Position numbers and translations under genes: made by a program. From Pseudomonadota bacterium (GTDB taxonomy: Bacteria; Pseudomonadota; Alphaproteobacteria; Caulobacterales; Caulobacteraceae): a stretch of 9,427 nucleotides of DNA. Location: assembly GCA_023445955.1 (NCBI GenBank), contig JAEXJH010000556.1:1-9427 (forward strand), written 5' to 3'. The notes under the pieces are model-generated. The model searched no databases. It was not told the DNA's origin and saw only the letters and a list, made by a program, of their open reading frames with translations. Of the stretch, positions 1 through 6,042 are shown piece after piece (the stretch's first letter is position 1; every line of letters begins with the position of its first letter).

Positions 1-759
1 GTGCCGGCCAGCAGCCTGGTCTCGATCCTCTACCAGCGAGGTCAGGCCGAGATCGACAATCCCTCGGCCGGGACCCTGTTCTCCGGCGTCGGCGGCAATC
101 CGGAACTGAAGCCGTATCTGGCCACCAACTACGACGCCTCGCTGGAGCGTGAGTTCACGGGCTTCGGCGGCGTCAGCCTGGCGGTGTTCCACAAGACCAT
201 CGACGACTTCATCGTCGTCTCGGCCCAGCCTGAACGCCTGACCTTCGCCACCCGAGCCGGGACGCCGGTGGTGGCGACGGTGATGATGTCCCGCCCGCGC
301 AACGCGGGGCAGGCGAAAGTCACGGGCCTGGAGGCCGCCTTCAGTCGCCGCTTTGGCCATGGCCTGGGCGTCTGGACCAGCGCCACCTGGGTCGACGCCG
401 CCAGCCTCGACGACCAAGGGCGGCGCGGCCGTCTGAATGGCGTCTCGCGCCTGTCCTATTCGATCAGCCCGTTCATCGAGCGCGGCCCGCTGCATGCGCA
501 CCTGTCCTGGACCTGGCGCTCGCCGTTCGGTTCGGAGGCCGACATGCAGGGGGGCGGGGTGTCCAGCTTCGTGGTCGCCAGCGCCGGCTACCTGGACGCG
601 GCCGGGTCCTACGACCTCACTCCGCGCATCTCCCTGTACGTGGAAGGCAGCAACCTGACCGACACGATCGAGGCCGCCTATGAAGGCCGCCGCAGCCGCC
701 CGCTGCAGATCGGCCGCTCGGGACGCTCGTTCGGTCTAGGCGTCAGGATACGGCTCTAG
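1..759 (+). CDS. TonB-dependent receptor, C-terminal part (5' end outside window)
   Basis: This is the C-terminal 252 residues of an outer-membrane beta-barrel receptor that would import a ligand using TonB-ExbBD energy. The frame is already open at base 1, so the GTG there is an edge artefact and the signal peptide, TonB box and plug lie outside. Recognisable barrel signatures are NPELKP followed by NYDASLE at about residues 33-49, a strand ending in AVFHKTIDDFIV at 61-72, and a late YVEGSNLTD segment before the closing strand SFGLGVRIRL. These match the last strands of Caulobacter/Xanthomonas-type receptors, and the same blocks occur in diverged form in the next gene. The last residue is Leu, not the aromatic residue that usually ends such barrels and is read by the BAM machinery. 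The next gene on the same strand starts 321 bp downstream. The ligand cannot be told from this fragment. Confidence 0.9.
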   Translation: MPASSLVSILYQRGQAEIDNPSAGTLFSGVGGNPELKPYLATNYDASLEREFTGFGGVSLAVFHKTIDDFIVVSAQPERLTFATRAGTPVVATVMMSRPRNAGQAKVTGLEAAFSRRFGHGLGVWTSATWVDAASLDDQGRRGRLNGVSRLSYSISPFIERGPLHAHLSWTWRSPFGSEADMQGGGVSSFVVASAGYLDAAGSYDLTPRISLYVEGSNLTDTIEAAYEGRRSRPLQIGRSGRSFGLGVRIRL

Positions 760-774
760 CCGCAACCTTCGAAA

Positions 775-792
775 ATTGTCCTGCAGGACAAT
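775..792. repeat. 18-bp perfect palindrome downstream of first receptor
   Basis: The sequence ATTGTCCTGCAGGACAAT is identical to its own reverse complement over 18 bases and starts 15 bases after the stop codon of the first receptor. As RNA it can form a 7-bp stem with a TGCA loop, but no T-run follows (the next bases are GGCTTCCG), so it is a poor intrinsic terminator. As DNA it is a good shape for a dimeric regulator. It could also be an mRNA 3' end hairpin. The palindrome is seen directly; any role is inference. Confidence 0.55.
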
Positions 793-912
793 GGCTTCCG
801 TCCCGCACCAGTGTGCATGCGCCGCGGACGGACGTATCCGCGCCGCTCCACGTCTCAAAATCGGCTCCACGACTGGCCGGCGTGGGTCGCAACAATCGCC
901 TCGAAAAAATCT

Positions 913-926
913 TGTCAGCGCTGTCA
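913..926. promoter_or_regulatory. Candidate LacI/GalR-family operator 1
   Basis: TGTCAGCGCTGTCA is palindromic about its central CG with six of seven base pairs matched; the single mismatch is T915/T924. A symmetric centre with CG is the hallmark of LacI/GalR-family operators. The right half with its flank, CGCTGTCATT, closely resembles the NagR-type motif I recall from xanthomonad N-acetylglucosamine genes (AATGACAnCGnTGTCATT); over 911-928, 15 of 18 positions agree. The resemblance is from memory and does not fix the ligand. Its centre lies 42 bp from that of operator 2. Confidence 0.5.
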
Positions 927-928
927 TT

Positions 929-958
929 TTGGCATTGCGACGTTATCGGACCAATGTT
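929..958 (+). promoter_or_regulatory. Possible sigma-70-type promoter for the receptor gene (weak)
   Basis: TTGGCA at 929-934 matches five of six bases of the -35 consensus. At an 18-bp spacing lies AATGTT (953-958), which matches only three of six bases of the -10 consensus. If this is the promoter, transcription would begin within or just after operator 2, leaving a leader of about 115 nt, and the two operators would sit at about -45 and at the start site, a good geometry for repression. The -10 element is poor and I could not place a better pair, so this is a low-confidence call. Confidence 0.25.
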
Positions 959-968
959 ACCGCTAACC
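955..968. promoter_or_regulatory. Candidate LacI/GalR-family operator 2
   Basis: TGTTACCGCTAACC contains the imperfect palindrome GTTAcCGcTAAC centred on CG; five of the six pairs in this 12-base core match. Its left half, TGTTACCG, is nearly the same as that of operator 1 (TGTCAGCG), so one regulator could bind both. A further lone half-site, GTTATCG, lies just upstream at 942-948. The site is well placed to block a promoter in this region. No regulator gene is visible in the window. Confidence 0.5.
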
Positions 969-1017
969 AGTCTCTTGAGCCTTGGTTGTTTGCCAGGGCG
1001 CGAGGGGCGGGAAGAGA

Positions 1018-1035
1018 GCCGGGAATAATCCCGGC
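1018..1035 (+). other. Leader hairpin 1
   Basis: GCCGGGA and TCCCGGC form a perfect 7-bp stem around an ATAA loop, ending 45 bases before the receptor start codon. No T-run follows, so it is not a terminator. A hairpin in a receptor mRNA leader may stabilise the message or act in post-transcriptional control; this is inference. Confidence 0.45.
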
Positions 1036-1049
1036 GTAACAAAAACAGC

Positions 1050-1062
1050 GCCCCACAGGGGC
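1050..1062 (+). other. Leader hairpin 2
   Basis: GCCCC and GGGGC form a short 5-bp GC stem with an ACA loop, ending five bases before the ribosome binding site. The run of C's (1051-1054) could instead pair with the G-run of the ribosome binding site (1069-1073). That gives two competing folds, one exposing and one hiding the translation start. The complementarity is seen; the switch is speculation. Confidence 0.35.
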
Positions 1063-1067
1063 TCATT

Positions 1068-1074
1068 AGGGGGA
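1068..1074 (+). promoter_or_regulatory. Strong ribosome binding site that fixes the receptor start
   Basis: AGGGGGA ends six bases before the ATG at 1081. Together with the signal peptide that begins exactly there, it decides the start against the in-frame upstream extension to 982, which crosses the leader hairpins and would bury the signal peptide. Confidence 0.75.
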
Positions 1075-1080
1075 ACGGCT

Positions 1081-4000
1081 ATGAAGCGGCTTCGTCGCTT
1101 GCACGCGTCTGCCTCTTGCGTCGCCATCACGGCGGCCATGTTCGCCGGTTCGGCGTTCGCGCAGCAGACTCAAGACAACACCGCCGTCGACGAGATCGTC
1201 GTCACCGGCATCCGCGCTTCGCTCGAGCGGTCGATCGCGATCAAGCGCAACAACAGCGGCGTCGTCGACGCCATCTCCGCCGAAGACATGGGCAAGTTCC
1301 CAGACACCAACTTGGCGGAATCCCTGCAGCGCATCACCGGCGTGTCCATCGACCGCACCAACGGCGAGGGCTCGCAGGTCACCGTCCGCGGCTTTGGTCC
1401 CAGCTTCAACCTGGTGACCCTGAACGGCCGCTCGATGCCCACCGCCAAGGTCGCCACGGTCGGCGGCGACCAGAACGCGGATTTCGCGGCCGGCACCAGC
1501 CGCTCGTTCGACTTCTCCAACCTCGCGTCCGAAGGCGTGACCACGCTGGAGGTCTACAAGACCGGCCGCGCGGCCGTGCCGTCAGGCGGCATCGGCGCCA
1601 CGATCAACGTCAAGACCCGCCGCCCGCTGGACGGCAAGCCGGGCCTGACGGGCAGCTTCGGCGTCAAGGGTGTCTACGACACCAGCATGGACAAGAAGCT
1701 CGACGATTTCGGCCACAAGTTCACGCCGGAAGCCTCGGGCCTGGTGAACTGGGTCGATGACGGCGAGAAATTCGGCGTCACCCTGTTCGGCAGCTACCAG
1801 AAGCGCGACTTCACCAGCCGATCGGCCACGTCGAACGACTGGAACATCCGCACCCTGGCGCAGTTCCTCGATCCGGCCAACGGCTTCGTCCGCGCCGGCG
1901 GCGCGACCCAGATCACCAACGCGCCCTCGAGCGCGAGCACCCTGGTCGCGATCCCGAACGACAGCCGTTACCACTTCGCCCAGGGCGAGCGTGAGCGGAT
2001 CAACGCCCAGGGTTCGGTCCAGTATCGTCCGACCGAGAACTTCACGGTCACGGTCGACGGCCTGTACGCCCAGAATAAGCAGTTCGAGCGTCGCAACGAC
2101 AGCAGCAACTGGTTCAACCGTCCGTTCGACAAGGTGACCTTCGACAACAACCCTGTCGTCGCCACCGCCGTGCTGCTCCAGGAAACGCTCAGCGGCACCA
2201 AGGACATGGGCTTCGAGCAGCAGTACCGGGCCAACAAGGACTCGCTGAAGTCGGTCGGCCTGAACGCCGACTGGGACGTCACCGACAAGTTCAAGCTGAC
2301 CCTGGACGGCCATCTCTCGAAGGCCGACAGCCAGCCCGACGCGCCGAACGGCACCAGCTCGACCGCCGTCGCGATCGGCGCGCCGATCATCGCGTCGCAC
2401 CAGGTCGACTACAGCGGCGCGATCCCGGTCCAGACCTTCACGATCAACGACGCCGCCCCGCGCGGCAACGCCAACGGCAAGCTGGACGCCGGCGATCTGG
2501 GCAGCCAGGTGGCGCGCACTTGGTCGCAACGCCAGCAACAGGACGTCAAGGAAATCCGCCTCGACGGCCGTTGGGACCTGGACGACAACGGCAGCCGCTT
2601 CGACTTCGGGGTCGACTACCGCACCTCGAAAATGACCCAGAGCGGCATCGCCACCCAGCAGGACCTGGGCACGTGGGGCATCTCGGCCCCGGGCGACGTG
2701 CAGAAGTACGCCGGCAACCTGGTCAAGCAGTTCTGCCTGGCCTGCCAGTTCAGCGACTTCAATCCGGGCCAGACCGGCGCTGGCCTGGTGTCGTTCCGCG
2801 CCAACGCGGTCGACCTCTACAATGCGCTTTCGCCGGTTTACAAGGCGACCAACCCGGTCAACGTCACCAGCCAGGACAACAACCAGGTCAAGGAAGACAT
2901 CGCCGCGGCCTACGGCCAAATCACCTGGAAGGCCGAGCTGGCCGGCATGCCGACCGAGCTGGTCACCGGCGTCCGCTACGAGACCACCAAGACCAAGTCC
3001 ACGTCGCTGGTCCGCGTGCCCGGCAACATCCTCTGGACGGCCGACAACGACTTCAGCGTCGTCACGGGCAACACCTACCAGCCGATCTCGGGCAAGGGCA
3101 GCTACCACAACCTGCTGCCGTCGATGGATTTCCGCATCGACTTCCTGGACAACCTGACGGGCCGTTTCTCGTTCAGCCGCACCATCGCGCGGCCTGAATA
3201 CGGCAACCTGTTCGCCTCGGCGTCGGTAGACCAGCCGAACCGTCCGACCGCCAACGGGGGCATCCCGCTCGGCAAGAGCGGCAACCCGGGCCTGGACCCG
3301 CTGATCTCGGACAACTTCGATGTGTCGCTGGAGTGGTACTACAAGCCCAGCAGCTACATCTCGATCGGCTTCTTCGACAAGCAGGTGACCAACTTCGTCG
3401 GCTCCGGCACGCAGAACCAGAACCTGTTCGGCCTGCGTGACGCCAGCTCTGGCGTTGCGGGCAGCCGTTCGGGCCAAGCCAAGACGGCCCTGTCCGGCAT
3501 CGGCGCCAGCCAGACCGACGTCAACCTGTTCACCATGACGGCGCTGATCCAACAGACCGGCTCGGTGGCGGCGGCGACGGCCCAGTACCAGGCCCACCGC
3601 ATCGCCAACGGCGATCTGGACCAGACCTATGCGGACACCATCCTGGCCGCGATCGATCTGACGCCGAACAGCGCGGACGCCCTGTACAACTTCCAGGTCT
3701 CTAAGCCGATCAACAACAAGACCGGCAAGATCCACGGCTTCGAAATCGCCGCCCAGCACTTCTTCGGAGATACGGGCTTCGGCATCTCGGGGGCCTATAC
3801 GATGGTCCGCGGCGACGTGGACTTCAACAACGCCGCCAACCCGGACGAGGACCAGTTCGCTCTGCTGGGTCTGTCGGACACCGCCAACGCCACCCTGATC
3901 TACGACAAGAACGGGATCTCAGCGCGCGTGGCCTACAACTGGCGTGACCGCTTCCTGCAGGCCACCAACCGTGGCGGCGGCCGCAACCCGGTCAATGTCG

Positions 4001-4182
4001 AGCCCTTCGGCCAGCTGGACTTCAGCGTCAGCTACGACATCACGCCGAAGCTGGCGGTGTCGCTGGAAGGCCTGAACCTGACCAAGGAACACCTGCGCAC
4101 CTATGCTCGCGACGAAAACGAGCTGTGGTTCGCCCAGGAACTGGATCGCCGCTTCCTCCTCGGCGCTCGCTACCGCTTCTAG
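1081..4182 (+). CDS. TonB-dependent receptor, Caulobacter/Xanthomonas type (TIGR01782-like)
   Basis: This is a complete 1033-residue outer-membrane active transporter. Residues 1-27 form a classic signal peptide (KRLRRLH, a hydrophobic core, then SAFA) with likely cleavage before QQ. A TonB box, DEIVVTG, lies at 37-43. The plug spans about 60-180, with FPDTNLAESLQRITGVSI from 73, VRGFGPSFN at about 102-110 and IGATINVKT from 171. The remainder is a barrel with the late marker NPGLDP...DNFDVSLEWYY and a terminal Phe (LGARYRF), as expected for BAM-dependent insertion. Oddities are a CLAC pair (Cys552, Cys555) that could form a disulphide in an external loop, a GNANGKLDAGD stretch near 462-472 resembling a divergent calcium-binding loop, and a long low-aromatic, helix-like segment around 795-880. 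The operators and leader hairpins upstream suggest repression by a metabolite-sensing regulator. The ligand is not known; polymeric or modified sugars or aromatic metabolites are possible. Confidence 0.95.
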   Translation: MKRLRRLHASASCVAITAAMFAGSAFAQQTQDNTAVDEIVVTGIRASLERSIAIKRNNSGVVDAISAEDMGKFPDTNLAESLQRITGVSIDRTNGEGSQVTVRGFGPSFNLVTLNGRSMPTAKVATVGGDQNADFAAGTSRSFDFSNLASEGVTTLEVYKTGRAAVPSGGIGATINVKTRRPLDGKPGLTGSFGVKGVYDTSMDKKLDDFGHKFTPEASGLVNWVDDGEKFGVTLFGSYQKRDFTSRSATSNDWNIRTLAQFLDPANGFVRAGGATQITNAPSSASTLVAIPNDSRYHFAQGERERINAQGSVQYRPTENFTVTVDGLYAQNKQFERRNDSSNWFNRPFDKVTFDNNPVVATAVLLQETLSGTKDMGFEQQYRANKDSLKSVGLNADWDVTDKFKLTLDGHLSKADSQPDAPNGTSSTAVAIGAPIIASHQVDYSGAIPVQTFTINDAAPRGNANGKLDAGDLGSQVARTWSQRQQQDVKEIRLDGRWDLDDNGSRFDFGVDYRTSKMTQSGIATQQDLGTWGISAPGDVQKYAGNLVKQFCLACQFSDFNPGQTGAGLVSFRANAVDLYNALSPVYKATNPVNVTSQDNNQVKEDIAAAYGQITWKAELAGMPTELVTGVRYETTKTKSTSLVRVPGNILWTADNDFSVVTGNTYQPISGKGSYHNLLPSMDFRIDFLDNLTGRFSFSRTIARPEYGNLFASASVDQPNRPTANGGIPLGKSGNPGLDPLISDNFDVSLEWYYKPSSYISIGFFDKQVTNFVGSGTQNQNLFGLRDASSGVAGSRSGQAKTALSGIGASQTDVNLFTMTALIQQTGSVAAATAQYQAHRIANGDLDQTYADTILAAIDLTPNSADALYNFQVSKPINNKTGKIHGFEIAAQHFFGDTGFGISGAYTMVRGDVDFNNAANPDEDQFALLGLSDTANATLIYDKNGISARVAYNWRDRFLQATNRGGGRNPVNVEPFGQLDFSVSYDITPKLAVSLEGLNLTKEHLRTYARDENELWFAQELDRRFLLGARYRF

Positions 4183-4200
4183 ACCGGAAGTCTCTAGAAG
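4176..4200 (+). other. Hairpin spanning the receptor stop codon
   Basis: CTTCTAGA and TCTAGAAG are perfect 8-bp inverted repeats with a 9-base loop; the TAG stop (4180-4182) lies in the left arm. Ten bases later the terminator stem begins, so the receptor message would end in two consecutive stem-loops, a layout often linked to protection from 3' exonucleases. The repeat is seen; the protective role is inferred. Confidence 0.5.
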
Positions 4201-4209
4201 TTTGGGGCA

Positions 4210-4244
4210 GGGGTCGCCGCTTGCGGCGGCCCCTTTCTTCCTTT
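4210..4244 (+). terminator. Intrinsic terminator between receptor and sapC-like gene
   Basis: GGGGTCGCCG pairs with CGGCGGCCCC as a 10-bp stem (one G-U pair) closed by a CTTG loop at 4220-4223. TTTCTTCCTTT follows immediately. This is a strong GC stem with a broken T-tract, so termination may be incomplete. Only 30 bases remain between it and the next start codon, and I see no promoter there, so the downstream genes probably depend on readthrough, making it a likely attenuator. A promoter inside the receptor gene is the alternative. Confidence 0.8.
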
Positions 4245-4274
4245 GAAGTAGTGGCTTGAAGTGAGTGAGCCCTG

Positions 4275-4997
4275 ATGAACCGAGTGCTTCTCAACAATGT
4301 CGACCACGCCGACCTGCGCGTGATCGCCGACCACGGCGTCGCCTATGGCGACGGCCTGAACCAGACGCTGCTGCTGCCAACCGAGTTCGAGGCGGCGCAG
4401 CGCGAATATCCGATCCTGATCCGCAAGGACGCCGCCGGCGGCTATCAGGCCGTGGCGCTGCTGGGCCTGGATCGCGACGAGAACCTGTTCCTGGACGAGA
4501 CCGGCTGGAATGCCCGCTACATCCCCGCCGTCCAGCGGCGCGGCCCGTTCTCGATCGCCTTGCAGCACGACAGGCTCGGCGAAGAGCCCCGGCCGATGAT
4601 CCACGTCGACCTCGACCATCCGCGCATCAGCCGCGACGCGGGCGAGCGCCTGTTCCTGCCGGCGGGCGGGGCCGCGCCCTACCTGCAGAGCGTCAACCGG
4701 ACGCTGGGCCTGATCCATGAGGGCCTGGAGGTGAACGGCCCGATGTTCGCCGCCTTCGACGAGCTGGGCCTGATCGAGCCGATCGACATCGAGATCAAGC
4801 TGGACGACCAGACCAGTTACGACCTGCCCGAGGTCTACACCCTGGCGCCCGATCGGCTGGCCGCCGTGGCCGGCGCGGACCTGGAGCGGCTGCACCAGTC
4901 GGGCCTGTTGCGTGCGGCCTGGGCCTTGATCGCCTCGATGGGCAATATCCAGGACCTGATCGCCCGCAAGAACCGCAAGCGCGCGACCCTGGCATGA
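4275..4997 (+). CDS. SapC family protein
   Basis: This is a 240-residue protein of the SapC family (PF07277), named after a Campylobacter surface-layer locus; its biochemical function is not established. Family hallmarks are LLPTEFEAAQREYPI at 33-47, GWNARYIPAVQRRGPF at 77-92, and a C-terminal stretch GLLRAAWALIASMGNIQDLIARKN at about 210-233. There is no signal peptide or membrane segment, so it is probably cytoplasmic unless exported by a dedicated system. The length fits the family. The ATG at 4275 is preceded by only a weak purine stretch (GAAGTGAG, 4258-4265, with GTGAG repeated at 4265-4269), in contrast to the strong site of the receptor. It follows the terminator and overlaps the next gene by four bases (ATGA), so the two are translationally coupled. 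In related bacteria SapC genes commonly accompany TonB-dependent receptors, which suggests a role in use or handling of the imported ligand. Confidence 0.88.
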   Translation: MNRVLLNNVDHADLRVIADHGVAYGDGLNQTLLLPTEFEAAQREYPILIRKDAAGGYQAVALLGLDRDENLFLDETGWNARYIPAVQRRGPFSIALQHDRLGEEPRPMIHVDLDHPRISRDAGERLFLPAGGAAPYLQSVNRTLGLIHEGLEVNGPMFAAFDELGLIEPIDIEIKLDDQTSYDLPEVYTLAPDRLAAVAGADLERLHQSGLLRAAWALIASMGNIQDLIARKNRKRATLA

Positions 4998-6028
4998 CCG
5001 CCCTGACGGCCCGACGGACGCTGGAAACCGCGGTCGCGACGCCGGCTGAGATCCCGTTCGACGCTGTGCTGGCCGGCCAGACGCCGATGGTCTTCAAGGG
5101 CCTGGCGCGCGACTGGCCGCTGGTCCAGGCCGGCCTTGAATCCGGTCAGGCGGCACGCGACTACATCCGTGCTCATGACCATGGCGGCCGGGTGGTGGGC
5201 TACGCCGGCGATCCGTCGATCAAGGGCCGGTTCTTCTACGATGAGACCCGCACGGCGATGAACTTCAAGGCCGAGCGCGCGCCGCTGGAGACGTTCCTGG
5301 AGCGCCTCGAAGCGGTCGAGGGTCTGAACGACGCGCCATCGGTCTATGTCGGCTCGACCGATCTGGACGCCTATTTCCCCAGCCTCAAGGCCGCCAACGA
5401 CCTCGGCCTTGGGCCCGAGGTGTTCGGCCCGCAGCCGCCGATGGCCGGGATCTGGATCGGCAACCGCACCACGGCGGCCGCCCACTACGACACGTCCAAC
5501 AACATCGCCGTCTGCGCCGTGGGCCGGCGACGCTTCACCCTGTTCCCGCCGGACCAGGTGGCCAATCTCTATCCCGGGCCGCTGGAGCCGACGCCCGGCG
5601 GCCAGGTGGTCAGCCTGGTCGACTTCGAGAACCCGGACTTCAAGCAGCATCCGCGTTTCCACGAGGCGATCGCCAGCGCCCAGGTGGCGGAGCTGGAGCC
5701 CGGCGACGTCCTCGTCTACCCGGCCCTGTGGTGGCACCAGGTCGAAGCGCTGGAGCCGTTCAACGTGCTGGTGAACTACTGGTGGAACGCCTCGCCGGGC
5801 TTCGTCGACACGCCGATGACGACCCTGCTGCACGGCCTGCTCAGCCTGCGCGACCGGCCCGAATTCGAGAAGCAGGGCTGGAAGGCGCTGTTTGACTACT
5901 ACCTGTTCGGCCCCGCCGACCGCGCCGGCGCGCACATGCCCGAGACCGCGCGCGGACCGCTGGGTCCGATGGACGAAATGAAGGCCAGGCGGTTGCGGGC
6001 GCTCCTGCTCGACCGGCTGAACCGATAG
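4994..6028 (+). CDS. Cupin-like (Cupin_8/JmjC-type) putative Fe(II)/2-oxoglutarate oxygenase
   Basis: This 344-residue protein has the Cupin_8 (PF13621) pattern shared with JmjC hydroxylases such as FIH. An iron-binding HxD, His164-Tyr-Asp166, lies in GIWIGNRTTAAAHYD. A run GRRRFTLFPP follows, with Lys/Arg residues that in the family often hold the 2-oxoglutarate carboxylate. The distal ligand is His248 in GDVLVYPALWWHQVEAL, followed by FNVLVNYWW. The full HxD...H triad is therefore present and an active enzyme is plausible. Family members hydroxylate protein side chains or small molecules; which applies here is unknown. There is no signal peptide. The start codon overlaps the sapC-like stop (ATGA) and no independent ribosome binding site stands out, so translation is coupled. 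The halogenase-like gene starts 14 bases after the stop. Confidence 0.87.
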   Translation: MTALTARRTLETAVATPAEIPFDAVLAGQTPMVFKGLARDWPLVQAGLESGQAARDYIRAHDHGGRVVGYAGDPSIKGRFFYDETRTAMNFKAERAPLETFLERLEAVEGLNDAPSVYVGSTDLDAYFPSLKAANDLGLGPEVFGPQPPMAGIWIGNRTTAAAHYDTSNNIAVCAVGRRRFTLFPPDQVANLYPGPLEPTPGGQVVSLVDFENPDFKQHPRFHEAIASAQVAELEPGDVLVYPALWWHQVEALEPFNVLVNYWWNASPGFVDTPMTTLLHGLLSLRDRPEFEKQGWKALFDYYLFGPADRAGAHMPETARGPLGPMDEMKARRLRALLLDRLNR

Positions 6029-6042
6029 GGGGCGGGGCGCAA

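Larger units (their letters stand above)
760..1080. other. Intergenic regulatory region between the two receptors
   Basis: I see no credible gene in these 321 bases. Part of it (about 770-780 and 858-966) is more AT-rich than the flanking coding DNA, as expected of a promoter region. In order it holds an 18-bp perfect palindrome (775-792), a weak inverted repeat CGCGGA/TCCGCG (823-828 and 837-842), two LacI-type operator candidates (913-926 and 955-968) around a possible promoter, two leader hairpins (1018-1035 and 1050-1062) and a purine-rich ribosome binding site before 1081. The stretch 845-910 shows nothing I can interpret. Reading frames crossing the region on either strand lack a convincing ribosome binding site and give arginine-rich or low-complexity translations. 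Confidence 0.75.

Noticed and set aside
1..759. Start codon GTG at base 1 as the real start of a short protein
   Set aside because: The product is only the C-terminal barrel part of a receptor, so the gene must begin outside the window.
775..792. Palindrome as an intrinsic terminator of the first receptor
   Set aside because: The stem is only moderately GC-rich and no T-tract follows on either side in the required position; only a few A's precede it.
929..950. Sigma-54 promoter (TGGCA...TTGC-like bases)
   Set aside because: The GG and GC elements are not at the required spacing.
743..1066. Small reading frames on both strands of the 760-1080 gap
   Set aside because: They overlap operators and hairpins, lack ribosome binding sites and have no convincing protein character.
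982..1080. In-frame N-terminal extension of the receptor starting at a TTG
   Set aside because: It adds 33 hydrophilic residues before a textbook signal peptide, has no good ribosome binding site and overlaps leader hairpins; the ATG at 1081 has AGGGGGA at ideal distance.
1582..3759. 725-codon open frame on the minus strand, antisense to the receptor
   Set aside because: It mirrors the receptor gene, is built of Val/Arg/Asp/Ala-rich low-complexity sequence without domain motifs, and arises from the G/C-biased codon positions of a high-GC gene.
4994..6028. Cupin-like gene as a simple sugar-isomerase type cupin
   Set aside because: The HxD with a distal His in a GDxLxxPxxWWH context and the NYWW strand fit Cupin_8/JmjC proteins, not small sugar-binding cupins.
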